DNA of 64,000 nucleotides from Sphingobacteriales bacterium 44-15 (GTDB lineage: Bacteria > Bacteroidota > Bacteroidia > Chitinophagales > Chitinophagaceae): contig MKWG01000037.1 of assembly GCA_001899685.1 (NCBI GenBank), forward strand, positions 183,777 to 247,776, given 5' to 3'. Position 1 is the first letter of the stretch, and the number at the start of each line of letters is the position of its first letter. This document shows positions 44,538 through 52,752 of the stretch, piece by piece. The notes beneath the pieces were generated by a model. It was not told the origin of the DNA, searched no databases, and was given only the letters and a program-made list of their open reading frames with translations. A program made the translations under genes and the position numbers.

Positions 44538-46967
44538 ATGACCATCAGCTATAACTGGCTTTGCGAATATTTACCCGTAAAAATTGAGCCCGCAAAGCTC
44601 TCTGTGATCCTTACCTCGCTTGGACTTGAAGTAGAAAATTTTGAAAGAAAGGAAGAGATCCCGGGGAGCCTTGAAGGGTTAATAATAGGTGAAGTATTAG
44701 AAGTGACCAGCCACCCCAACGCCGATAAACTAAGGATTACCCGGGTCAGCACAGGTGGAGAAGACAAGCTCCGGATCGTATGCGGCGCACCCAATGTGGC
44801 TGTGGGGCAAAAAGTGGTGGTTGCACCGGTAGGAGCTACCATATACCCTGTGAAAGGAGACCCTCTTACTATGAAAGTGGCAAAGATCAGGGGCATAGAA
44901 AGCTTTGGGATGATCTGCGCCGAAGATGAAATAGGGCGGGGCGATAATCACAACGGGATAATGGTGCTTGACAGCAATGCCATCCCCGGCACTTCCGCAG
45001 CAGCTTATTTCAAACCTGACACAGACTGGATATATGAAATCGGCTTAACGCCCAACCGTATGGATGCCATGAGCCATCTGGGGGTAGCCAAAGATGTTTG
45101 CGCTTACCTGACCGTACATGAAAACCAGCATTACTTTGTAAAATACCCTTACGACAATAGTTTCAAAAAGGATGCGCAGGGTGATCCGTTTGATATAATT
45201 ATAAAAAACACTGATGCCTGTCAAAGGTATTGCGGACTTTATATTGAAAATGTAACGATAAGTGAAAGCCCTGAATGGCTGCAAAAAAGGATCCGGTCCA
45301 TCGGGCTGCGCCCCATCAACAACATAGTAGATATTACCAATTTTATACTGCATGAAACGGGCCAGCCCCTGCATGCCTTTGATGCAGACCAGATCAAAGG
45401 GAGAAAGCTGATCATTGAGAATCTTCCGGAAGGCACTCCCTTTGTAACCCTTGATGAAAAAGAACGCAGAGTGAATGCTGAAGACCTGATGATATGCAAT
45501 GCTGAAAATGAGCCGATGTGCTTTGGCGGCGTTTTTGGCGGGTTGCATAGCGGCGTTACATCCAATACCAGGAATATCTTCCTGGAGAGTGCCTGGTTTA
45601 ACCCCATCACCATACGTAAAACTTCTTTCAGGCATAATCTGCGCACCGATGCGGCAGCCCGTTTTGAAAAAGGTGTGGATATCAGCAATACCGCCGTAGT
45701 GCTGCAGCGGGCAGGCAATCTCGTTAAATCGCTTGCAGGCGGCACTATCGCCTCAGACATCATGGATGTTTACCCTGATCCTAAACCGAAAGCACAGGTA
45801 ACGCTTAAGTATGAGTATCTGAAAAAGCTCAGCGGTAAATATTATGCGCCTTCTACTGTAAAAAATATTTTAACCGTAACAGGATTTGACATCATCAGCG
45901 AAGACAATACGGCAATTGTTGCTGCCGTCCCGTTCAGCAAGCCTGATATAGCCCTGCCGGCCGATATAGTAGAGGAAATAATGCGCATTGACGGCTATGA
46001 TAATGTAGCCATACCACAGCAGATCGCCATCAGCCCGTCGGTTGAAACACTTGCCTTTCCGGCAGCCTTAAAAGAAAAGCTGTCCAACTTCCTTGCGGGT
46101 AATGGTTTCAATGAAATTTTTACCAACAGCATTACCAACAGCGCTTATTTTGATGAGGAAGTCATTAGCAGCAGTGTAAAAATGCTCAACAGCCTGAGTG
46201 CGGAGCTCAATATTATGCGCCCGTCTATGCTCGAAACCGGGCTGGAATGCATTGTGCATAATCTCAACCGCAAAAACAATAATCTCCGGTTGTTTGAATT
46301 CGGTAAAACATACCGTACTTCCGGGGTAGGGAAATACGAAGAAAAAGAAAAGCTATGCTTGTATATCTCAGGGACGCTGGAGGAAAAGTCATGGAAAGCA
46401 AAAGAGAAGAAAAGTGATTTCTACTACCTGAAGGGGATTATGGCAGGTATTTTGCAGGCAAGCGGATTAGAAGTCAGTATACAGGCTTTGGAGCAGAACA
46501 AGGAACTGGAATACGGATTAACGGCCAGTGTGAACAAAGAAGCGCTTGCACATTTCGGGTTGGTTCATTCTGCCATAACAAAAAAGTTCGACATCAGGCA
46601 ACCGGTATGGTATGGAATTATTGACTGGAAAACCCTGAGCAGGCTGGCATCAAAACAGAAAACAGGGTATGTTGAAATTCCGCGTTTCCCTGCAGTGGAG
46701 CGTGATCTTGCCATTGTGATTGACAAAAAAATCAGCTACCGCGAGGTAGAAGAAGCGGTAGCAAAAGCAGGTATTAAGAAGCTCCGGTCCATGTATTTGT
46801 TTGATGTATTTGAAAGTGACAAGCTGGGAGCTTCCAAAAAATCATTTGCTGTGAGCTTCACTTTTCTTGACACAGAAAAAACGCTGACAGATAAAGAAAT
46901 TGACGGCATGATGCAGAAAATCATGGGCAGTGTTGAAAAGGAGCTGTCTGCTGAAATAAGGAAATAA
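44538..46967 (+). CDS. pheT: phenylalanyl-tRNA synthetase beta subunit
   Basis: 809 residues, the standard bacterial length. N-terminal tRNA-binding EMAP-like domain (GLIIGEVLEVTSHPNADKL, RIVCGAPNVAVGQKVVVAPVGA), then B3/B4 (RNIFLESAWFNPITIRKTS), B5 (LKYEYLKKLSGKYY), the catalytic-like core, and a C-terminal FDX-ACB anticodon-binding domain (YVEIPRFPAVERDLAIVID, FTFLDTEKTLTDKEID). Forms an alpha2beta2 enzyme with PheS, whose gene is not in the window. Followed after 20 bp by the ZapB-like gene. Confidence 0.97.
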   Translation: MTISYNWLCEYLPVKIEPAKLSVILTSLGLEVENFERKEEIPGSLEGLIIGEVLEVTSHPNADKLRITRVSTGGEDKLRIVCGAPNVAVGQKVVVAPVGATIYPVKGDPLTMKVAKIRGIESFGMICAEDEIGRGDNHNGIMVLDSNAIPGTSAAAYFKPDTDWIYEIGLTPNRMDAMSHLGVAKDVCAYLTVHENQHYFVKYPYDNSFKKDAQGDPFDIIIKNTDACQRYCGLYIENVTISESPEWLQKRIRSIGLRPINNIVDITNFILHETGQPLHAFDADQIKGRKLIIENLPEGTPFVTLDEKERRVNAEDLMICNAENEPMCFGGVFGGLHSGVTSNTRNIFLESAWFNPITIRKTSFRHNLRTDAAARFEKGVDISNTAVVLQRAGNLVKSLAGGTIASDIMDVYPDPKPKAQVTLKYEYLKKLSGKYYAPSTVKNILTVTGFDIISEDNTAIVAAVPFSKPDIALPADIVEEIMRIDGYDNVAIPQQIAISPSVETLAFPAALKEKLSNFLAGNGFNEIFTNSITNSAYFDEEVISSSVKMLNSLSAELNIMRPSMLETGLECIVHNLNRKNNNLRLFEFGKTYRTSGVGKYEEKEKLCLYISGTLEEKSWKAKEKKSDFYYLKGIMAGILQASGLEVSIQALEQNKELEYGLTASVNKEALAHFGLVHSAITKKFDIRQPVWYGIIDWKTLSRLASKQKTGYVEIPRFPAVERDLAIVIDKKISYREVEEAVAKAGIKKLRSMYLFDVFESDKLGASKKSFAVSFTFLDTEKTLTDKEIDGMMQKIMGSVEKELSAEIRK

Positions 46968-46987
46968 AATCTATTCATACACATTTC

Positions 46988-47269
46988 ATGAGCCGGATGG
47001 ACGACCATATAAGCCGCCTTAATGAGAAGCTGCAATTGTTGCTGAAACGTTACCAGGCTCTTGAAAAAGAAAACGAAAAGCTGAGGCAGGACCTGGAGCA
47101 ACGGCTTCAGGAGGAAAAGCTTTTGCAGGAAAAAGTGTTGGTGCTGGAGCAGGAATCAGCAATTGTAAAAGCAACATCGGATGCAGAAGGAAAAAATGAG
47201 CTTGAAAAAAGGATAAACAGCTATATCAGGGAGATAGATCAATGCATTGCATTGCTGGCCAGCCAGTGA
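46988..47269 (+). CDS. small coiled-coil protein, ZapB-like
   Basis: 93 residues, almost entirely a heptad coiled coil (HISRLNEKLQLLLKRYQALEKENEKLR, then LQEEKLLQEKVLVLEQE). Its size, coiled coil and position between pheT and zapA suggest the ZapB-like division partner found at this place in many Bacteroidota. The assignment is structural; no catalytic motif exists. Its stop codon directly abuts the stop of the convergent T9SS-tail-like gene. Confidence 0.7.
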   Translation: MSRMDDHISRLNEKLQLLLKRYQALEKENEKLRQDLEQRLQEEKLLQEKVLVLEQESAIVKATSDAEGKNELEKRINSYIREIDQCIALLASQ

Positions 47270-47563
47270 TCATACTCTTTTTACAAGACGAAGCCGCTGT
47301 TCCCGCTGCTCATAAGTCAGTTCAAGCACATATACGCCATAAGGGAGGTCATTAAGCCCTTCCCACAAAATTACTTTTTGGGAAGGCGCTACCGGGGTCT
47401 CGAATATACTGCACACCTTCCCTCTTTCGTCCATGAGCACAGCTTTCAGGCGAGGTGGAGGCTGCTCAGTGAGCTCCAGGATAAGGGTGTCAATAAACAC
47501 CTGTGATTTGAGCGTTGCAAGCATGATGTTGAAGATTTCATTGGGTAAGGCAGGTATATACAT
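47270..47563 (-). CDS. short protein resembling a T9SS C-terminal domain but lacking a signal peptide
   Basis: 97 residues if started at the ATG at 47563 (MYIPALPNEIFN), or 84 from the ATG at 47524 (MLATLKSQ). The last 60 residues (LKAVLMDERGKVCSIFETP, then WEGLNDLPYGVYVLELTYEQ, ending LRLVKRV) have the strand pattern and GVY...L..V.. end of type A sorting domains. No hydrophobic leader exists in any candidate start, so export is doubtful. It is inserted antisense between the ZapB-like and zapA genes. Real but unassigned; a degenerated tail is possible. Confidence 0.5.
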   Translation of the reverse strand: MYIPALPNEIFNIMLATLKSQVFIDTLILELTEQPPPRLKAVLMDERGKVCSIFETPVAPSQKVILWEGLNDLPYGVYVLELTYEQREQRLRLVKRV

Positions 47564-47651
47564 TCCTGCCCGGAAAAAATTACTTTTATTTAACGAAAAA
47601 TCAACAGCTTTATGTTGATAAATTGTTCGTAACACAGCACAATAAGGCAAT

Positions 47652-47939
47652 ATGCAAACATTAATTCCCATAAATGTGCCTGTAGGAGACAGGACTTACC
47701 GCATCAAAATAACCCCGGAAGATGAGGAGCAGGTAAGGAAAACCATTAAGACGATCAATGAAAAGATCATAGAATACAAAACTGAATTTGCAGGAAAAGA
47801 TATGCAGGATTATATATCCATGGTCGTTCTGTGGTATGCAACACAGCTCCAGAGCGGAAGTTCGTCAATGTTGGAGAAAGATTTTGAAGAAGCGTTGTCT
47901 AAAATGGAAGGGCAGCTTAATAAAGCGCTTGGTCTTTGA
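47652..47939 (+). CDS. zapA: cell division protein ZapA
   Basis: 95 residues. Starts LIPINVPVGDRTYRIKITPEDEEQVRKTIKTINEKI, the ZapA N-terminal beta-hairpin and helix, followed by YISMVVLWYATQLQ and a helical tail. ZapA binds and bundles FtsZ filaments. The family usually pairs with a ZapB-like coiled coil, which here lies upstream across the antisense gene. Confidence 0.88.
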   Translation: MQTLIPINVPVGDRTYRIKITPEDEEQVRKTIKTINEKIIEYKTEFAGKDMQDYISMVVLWYATQLQSGSSSMLEKDFEEALSKMEGQLNKALGL

Positions 47940-48190
47940 TAGCTGCAGAGGCGTGTATTTAAGCATATCCTCCGGTATATTTTCTGCTTCAGCTCTTACT
48001 TACTTTTTGTATTGAAATGATCCGGAAGAGAAATAAGGAATTTATCATAAGTCAATAATATTTAGTACCTGCTCCAATCTTTGAGATGAGTCCCGTAAAA
48101 ATGCTTTAGTAAGTATCTTATCTATAAAAACCCACTGCGTATATCTCAACAGTTGTCATTCTTTTCCCCTTTACAATACACTCAATTTAC
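47940..48190 (+). ncRNA. possible small RNA downstream of zapA
   Basis: The 305-bp stretch after zapA has no coding frame of note and ends in a strong hairpin terminator. In several bacterial groups 6S RNA follows zapA, so position alone raises the idea. TTGAGAT (48081-48087) and ATCTCAA (48143-48149) could pair around an internal loop. No confident 6S consensus is seen, so this is a position-based guess. Confidence 0.22.
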
Positions 48191-48225
48191 AATAAAAGGC
48201 TGACTTTGCGGGTCAGCCTTTTATT
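48191..48225. terminator. bidirectional terminator between zapA and the beta-helix lipoprotein gene
   Basis: AATAAAAGGCTGAC pairs perfectly with GTCAGCCTTTTATT (14 bp) around a 7-nt loop. It serves the plus-strand zapA transcript and the minus-strand gene ending at 48245. Confidence 0.88.
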
Positions 48226-48244
48226 GCTTTTATAAGAAAAATTT

Positions 48245-49672
48245 TTATTTATTCCACACCGTCCATTGTGCCGTCCAGTCATCTGATGCATCAAGAGCAC
48301 CTCTGAAGGCGACCTTATCAAAAAAGGCATCACTTAATAAACCAAAGTCGAAAAGAGCGCCTGTCAATACAGGCGAACCAGTATTAGGCTTAACGTTGGG
48401 AGCGGCATTATTGAAAGGGTCTGCCAATTTTGCGTCATCAACGCTTGACATAATTATTGATTTATTTGAACCGGTTACCTCATCGGTAACAGATGCCAGA
48501 TCATATACGGTGCCACCTGCTATTGGTCTGTATAAAGGGGGAGCATTGGGATTTTTTTCAAGATCTATGTCGTTCTGGTAAGCTTTCAAAAAGCTGTTAT
48601 AGAACACACTGGACCCTCTTACAAAATAAGCGATAGTTGAATCCTCCTGCAAACGAAGCCCTCCTAACTGGCCACCCAACGCAATAGAATTTGCAAGTAC
48701 AAACTGTGCCCCTCTTCTCCAACGCATGCTCCATCCGTAGTCCGCAGTTACTGTACCTGCTGCATTGTTGGGTCCGATCAGTGTAAAGTTGGACAAAGTA
48801 GGAGATGTGATCGGTGCTCTTGATAGTAAGAAACCGTTGGCAGGGTTTACATTATCCACTTCAAAGTTGTTTGATTTATCCCCTGCATTGCTTCCTGTTT
48901 TTGCATCCACAAATGCCGGATCTTTTATTGATATGGCAAACTGAATTTTACCACGGTAGCCATCATCCATATCAAAATCGTCATCAGCACAGTTATAAGC
49001 AATGAGGTGCTTGCAATTAACGGTACCACCGAAAAATTCAAATGCATCATCCAACCCCCTTATTACCTGCACATAATCTATCGTTGTACCTGAACCAACT
49101 GCATACAGTGATAAGCCATTGATTTCGTCTCCGGGATTTACAGCCTTACCGGCGTATTCAATACGTACATATTTCAACGTGCCGGAATTATCTGCGTCGT
49201 CATTACCGCCAAATGCACTATGAGCGCCATCCACGCCGCCTTCAATTACACTATGGTTGCCGTTCCCTTTTGCCTGCCCAACAATCACCACCCCGCCTAA
49301 GTCGCCCGGCTGGGGAGAGGCTTCAGCAGAAGTAAATACAATAGGTTCAGCAGCCGTACCAACAGCCTGAATTTTAGCGCCGCGATAGATTATCAACACC
49401 CCTGCAGAATCTTTATTGGAAATAATCTTTGTGCCTGCATCAATGGTTAATGTAGCACCGGAATTTACATATACATATCCACGAAGCCGGTAAGTTTTAT
49501 CCTTTGTCCAATGCTGATCAGCAGATATCACACCACGGATATCCGGTGTAAGATTTTCCGGAGGAGGATTGCCGTCACCACCGGGATCGGGATCTGGTGT
49601 ATCATCACTTTTCTTACAAGCTGAGCCTATGATCATCAAGCCCAACAAAAAACACGACAAAACTTTTTTCAT
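48245..49672 (-). CDS. surface beta-helix lipoprotein, partner of the adjacent TonB receptor
   Basis: 475 residues. Lipoprotein signal with Cys19 in IIGSACKK, then a flexible DDTPDPDPGGDG linker suggesting surface exposure. The body is Gly/Asp/Asn-rich with a parallel beta-helix rhythm: GVISADQHWTKDKTYRLRGYVYV, GATLTIDAGTKIIS, GTAAEPIVFTSAE, GGVVIVGQAKGNG, LKYVRIEYAG, IDYVQVIRGLDDAFEFFGG, NCADDDFDMDDGY. Acidic DDAF and DDDFDMDD clusters could bind metal ions. Proteins of this type regularly accompany a TonB receptor. It lies 77 bp downstream of that receptor on the same strand but has its own 11-bp repeat array and -7-like element (TACTTTCG). Ligand unknown; phosphate or a phosphorylated compound is inferred. 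Confidence 0.78.
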   Translation of the reverse strand: MKKVLSCFLLGLMIIGSACKKSDDTPDPDPGGDGNPPPENLTPDIRGVISADQHWTKDKTYRLRGYVYVNSGATLTIDAGTKIISNKDSAGVLIIYRGAKIQAVGTAAEPIVFTSAEASPQPGDLGGVVIVGQAKGNGNHSVIEGGVDGAHSAFGGNDDADNSGTLKYVRIEYAGKAVNPGDEINGLSLYAVGSGTTIDYVQVIRGLDDAFEFFGGTVNCKHLIAYNCADDDFDMDDGYRGKIQFAISIKDPAFVDAKTGSNAGDKSNNFEVDNVNPANGFLLSRAPITSPTLSNFTLIGPNNAAGTVTADYGWSMRWRRGAQFVLANSIALGGQLGGLRLQEDSTIAYFVRGSSVFYNSFLKAYQNDIDLEKNPNAPPLYRPIAGGTVYDLASVTDEVTGSNKSIIMSSVDDAKLADPFNNAAPNVKPNTGSPVLTGALFDFGLLSDAFFDKVAFRGALDASDDWTAQWTVWNK

Positions 49673-49697
49673 AAATGCATTTTTTGTTTTGAAAAAA

Positions 49698-49705
49698 CGA
49701 AAGTA
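49698..49705 (-). promoter_or_regulatory. -7-like element of the beta-helix lipoprotein gene
   Basis: The minus strand reads TACTTTCG, one mismatch from TAnnTTTG, 25 bp upstream of the ATG at 49672. The 11-bp repeat array begins at the very next base, 49706. Confidence 0.45.
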
Positions 49706-49752
49706 TTACCACAACCTTACAGAATTGTTACGTAGCCCTTACCAAATTGTTA
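49706..49752 (-). promoter_or_regulatory. 11-bp TTA repeat array B (Pho-box-like) upstream of the lipoprotein gene
   Basis: TTACCA, TTACAG, TTACGT and TTACCA begin at 49706, 49717, 49728 and 49739, each exactly 11 bp apart on the plus strand; a fifth TTA at 49750 is also the stop codon of the TonB receptor. Read toward the lipoprotein gene the units end in GTAA. Same period and same phase to the -7-like octamer as array A at 52582. Confidence 0.75.
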
Positions 49753-52548
49753 TCTACCCAACCTGTACCGTAATGCCAGCGTAGCGGTTGTGCCGAATCT
49801 ATTAGAAGCAATTATTTTATCTTCAGATGCTTTATAATTTATATTTGACGCGCCAGTATCAAATTTATAATACCACCTATAAGGCTGTGCCAGCAAATCA
49901 CTTAAGGTTAATTTTATTTCGAGCTTGTTATTGACTATTTTTTTACTGACCTGGAAGTCAACTACATCCCTTGGTTTTTCAAATATGTTTAAGGCGCCGC
50001 CTATTTGTGAACGGAAACGCAGTCTTGGTCCTATCCGGTTGTATAAAAGATTTACAGAAAATGCATCATTGGGCGATGCGTAATTCAATCCACCATTAAT
50101 AAGATAAGGCGACTGGCCCTGCAGCGGGTTATTGATAGTTACATCATCAAATTGTACTTTCCCTTTCATATAGGCAGCATTAGCATAGAATATAAGATGT
50201 TCAAAAAAATTAGCACCTAAAAAGTCCAGTTTTTTGCGTATTTCTATTTCTGCTCCATACACAGAAGCATGGTCTGCATTCTGGTACGAAAGAATACCAT
50301 TGCCTTTATTTGTCTGTTCTATGGGTTGATCAAAGTATTTATAAAACAGGCTTGCTGAAATTATTTCACCTGCTGTGGGGAACCACTCATACCGGATGTC
50401 TGCATTTGTATTCTTGCTTCTTTTCAGGTCGGGATTCCCTATAAGAAGCAGATTATTATCATAATCGTATACACGATAAGCAGCCAGCTCCCTAAATTCC
50501 GGGCGGTTTACCGCCTGGGAACCGGCCAGTCGGAGATTTGTTTTATTGCCCAGCGAATATGTAAACAATAAAGAAGGAAGGACATCCGTATTATCATACG
50601 TCTGTTTGGCTTTACCTTCTGCAGAAAGCTCCTGCCTGTACTTCTCCACACGTACTCCCCATGTCAGCTTTATTTTATCGGAGAATTTGTTATCCAGCAT
50701 GGCATAGCCTGCATTCAATAATGCATTGCCGGTATAACTGGTAGAAGAAGCCTGTATATTGGCAACAGTAATATGGTATTTGTCTATATTCTCCGGGCTG
50801 AAAATATTATCATACGTTGTTTCCTTTGTTTCCGTTATTATGCTGCCAAACGGGTTGAGCGACGCATAGCCCAGCGCATCTACTTCCATGGTGCGATCCC
50901 TGTAATAGTTCATTGTTCCAAACTTCAGCTTCTGCACCTGACCCAGCCAGTTGAACTGTTTCATTGCATTGGCAGAAGCGCCATAGATGTATTCATTAAG
51001 GAAAGAATAGACCCTGCCCGTAGCGCTGATTTCCGGAGAGTTTTCATTTGCCAAAGCAATCATATAATCAGATGCGTCAGATGATGCTGTAGCTGTACGG
51101 AAAGCCAGTATACGTTGATCCGGCTGGTTTTTATACGTATACCCGAATGATGCATTCCAATCCACATTCCAGCTATTGCCTATTTTATGAACACCTTCCA
51201 GCACCGAATTAGTAAGCCCTGTACCGGTAGCTTCGCTGTTCCGGCTCTTTATATTCGTAGGCGTTTGTACCCCCAGGTCATAATCCTGACCGAGCCGTAT
51301 TCCTGCAGTCTTGGTAAAATTGTTGTTAAAAAGGTTTTTTAAAGAGATTTTGCTTTTACCGTATGAATAGGTCAGGTTAAGCAGTGCAGATAAGTTATTC
51401 TTTTCATCGTAACCGGACGTGTTGTACGAATAAATTTCTTTTTTGGTAATATCATAATCATCTCTTTCTTTTTCAGCAACACTTCTGCCATTACCATACC
51501 CGATGGAATAGATGTATCCCAGCTTATGTCCTTTGCTGAACAGGGCAGTATTGCCGCCTGTATACGAAACATTGATGGAAGGCAGGCTTACACTGGCCGG
51601 TGTAAACCCGTAGGTATTGGGAAACAATTTTGTAACGGCTGTTTTAAACTCGTTGCTCTTTAAAATGAAACCGGTTTTATTTCTGTAGTAGGGTCCGGGG
51701 ATCAATCTCGAATCATCAAAAAAACCCAGCGCATCCAAAGAACCGTTTGGAGCTGATTTATAAAAATCCTTACCGGTAGTTAATGAATTATAACTTACCG
51801 ACACGGACAGCTCACCAAGGCTTTTGGCAGGATAATCTTTTGTAAGCACTTTCACAGCGCCGCCGGAGAAATCGCCGGGTAAATCCGGTGTTGGAGATTT
51901 ATATATAACAATATTATCCACAACAGATGAAGGAATTATGTCAAACGCAAAGGCTTTTTTATCCGCTTCCGTACTGGGCAATACAGAATTATTCAGCATG
52001 GATACATTGTATCGTTCGCTCAGTCCGCGGATGACAACAAACTTATTATCCTGCACAGATGCGCCGCTTACCCGTTTCAATACTTCGCCCGTATTTTTAT
52101 CCGGCGACTTCCGGATTACTTCTGCAGATATTCCATCGGATATAGAGGAACTGTTTTTTTGCGCTACATATAAAGAAGCCTGCGCTTCCTTTTTAGCAGT
52201 TACTTTTATAACTACCCCTCCTAATTGCTTTGCAGCACGATCCAGCGACACATTCAGTACCGGGACGTCTCTATCTGTAATTTCAATGTCTGTTAATTGC
52301 TTAGGATTATAACCAATACTGGTAATGGTAATGGTGTATTTCTTTCCTTTTTCCAACAAAATAAAAAAACCGCCTTCCACATCAGAGTTCACTCCTTTGC
52401 CGGAAGTGCCTACAATAACAGAAGCGCCAACTATGGGACTCCCGTTTTCACTATCGGTTATCTTACCGGAAACCTTTTGTAAGGATTGGGCACGAGAAGC
52501 AATACCCGCGGTAAGCATCAATGTTAGAACTATAAGCCTGAAATACAT
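49750..52548 (-). CDS. TonB-dependent outer-membrane receptor with carboxypeptidase-like N-terminal domain
   Basis: About 932 residues. I prefer the ATG at 52548 (MYFRLIVLTLMLTAG); an ATG two codons earlier, at 52554, would leave almost no leader behind the -7-like element. Signal peptide to about residue 20, carboxypeptidase regulatory-like domain (about 22-100: VSGKITDSENGSPIVGASVIVG), plug (ISAEVIRKSPDKNTGEVLKRVSG, VIRGLSERYNVSMLNNS, YKSPTPDLPGDFSGGAVKV) and a barrel ending ATLALRYRLGR. It imports a ligand using TonB energy. Divergent from a DUF47-PiT phosphate operon and followed by the beta-helix lipoprotein. Substrate phosphate or phospho-compound is inferred from context and the repeat array. 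Confidence 0.9.
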   Translation of the reverse strand: MYFRLIVLTLMLTAGIASRAQSLQKVSGKITDSENGSPIVGASVIVGTSGKGVNSDVEGGFFILLEKGKKYTITITSIGYNPKQLTDIEITDRDVPVLNVSLDRAAKQLGGVVIKVTAKKEAQASLYVAQKNSSSISDGISAEVIRKSPDKNTGEVLKRVSGASVQDNKFVVIRGLSERYNVSMLNNSVLPSTEADKKAFAFDIIPSSVVDNIVIYKSPTPDLPGDFSGGAVKVLTKDYPAKSLGELSVSVSYNSLTTGKDFYKSAPNGSLDALGFFDDSRLIPGPYYRNKTGFILKSNEFKTAVTKLFPNTYGFTPASVSLPSINVSYTGGNTALFSKGHKLGYIYSIGYGNGRSVAEKERDDYDITKKEIYSYNTSGYDEKNNLSALLNLTYSYGKSKISLKNLFNNNFTKTAGIRLGQDYDLGVQTPTNIKSRNSEATGTGLTNSVLEGVHKIGNSWNVDWNASFGYTYKNQPDQRILAFRTATASSDASDYMIALANENSPEISATGRVYSFLNEYIYGASANAMKQFNWLGQVQKLKFGTMNYYRDRTMEVDALGYASLNPFGSIITETKETTYDNIFSPENIDKYHITVANIQASSTSYTGNALLNAGYAMLDNKFSDKIKLTWGVRVEKYRQELSAEGKAKQTYDNTDVLPSLLFTYSLGNKTNLRLAGSQAVNRPEFRELAAYRVYDYDNNLLLIGNPDLKRSKNTNADIRYEWFPTAGEIISASLFYKYFDQPIEQTNKGNGILSYQNADHASVYGAEIEIRKKLDFLGANFFEHLIFYANAAYMKGKVQFDDVTINNPLQGQSPYLINGGLNYASPNDAFSVNLLYNRIGPRLRFRSQIGGALNIFEKPRDVVDFQVSKKIVNNKLEIKLTLSDLLAQPYRWYYKFDTGASNINYKASEDKIIASNRFGTTATLALRYRLGR

Positions 52549-52562
52549 GGTCATAATTTCGG

Positions 52563-52570
52563 CAAAGGAA
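52563..52570 (-). promoter_or_regulatory. -7-like element of the TonB receptor gene
   Basis: The minus strand reads TTCCTTTG, one mismatch from TAnnTTTG. The 11-bp frame of array A, projected back one unit to 52571, begins at the next base, as in array B. Confidence 0.4.
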
Positions 52571-52581
52571 TACCTGACACA

Positions 52582-52647
52582 TTACCACAGGGTTAACGGG
52601 AGATTAACAGTAGGTTATGCCAGTGTTACCAAAATATTAAGCGCTCC
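52582..52647 (-). promoter_or_regulatory. 11-bp TTA repeat array A, six units (Pho-box-like)
   Basis: Units start at 52582, 52593, 52604, 52615, 52626 and 52637, all TTA-headed: TTACCA, TTAACG, TTAACA, TTATGC, TTACCA, TTAAGC. The spacing is 11 bp with no exception. Read toward the receptor gene the units resemble CTGTTAA/TGGTAA, close in form to the direct-repeat boxes of PhoB/PhoP-type OmpR-family regulators. The array sits between a TonB receptor and a DUF47-PiT phosphate operon. Confidence 0.8.
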
Positions 52648-52678
52648 GGGAGTAGTATCGGCTTATGAAATTTCAATG

Positions 52679-52700
52679 TTAAGAAATCATTAACTCTCAA
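52679..52700. promoter_or_regulatory. 11-bp-spaced pair TTAAGA/TTAACT next to the DUF47 promoter
   Basis: TTAAGA at 52679 and TTAACT at 52690 are 11 bp apart and end 4 bp before the TTG (52704-52706) that serves as a -33 element for the DUF47 gene. May be a further two-unit box. Confidence 0.45.
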
Positions 52701-52729
52701 AAATTGACCTGTCCGGGGGGTGATACGAG

Positions 52730-52737
52730 TATTTTTG
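52730..52737 (+). promoter_or_regulatory. -7 promoter element of the DUF47-PiT operon
   Basis: TATTTTTG matches TAnnTTTG exactly, 23 nt after a TTG at 52704-52706. Transcription should begin near 52743, which rules out the GTG at 52720 as start and supports the ATG at 52753 with a short leader. Confidence 0.6.
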
Positions 52738-52752
52738 CCCAAATTTTCGTCA

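Noticed and set aside
52720-52752. GTG start for the DUF47 protein at 52720
   Set aside because: The exact -7 element at 52730-52737 lies inside this extension, so transcription starts after it; the family start fits the ATG at 52753.
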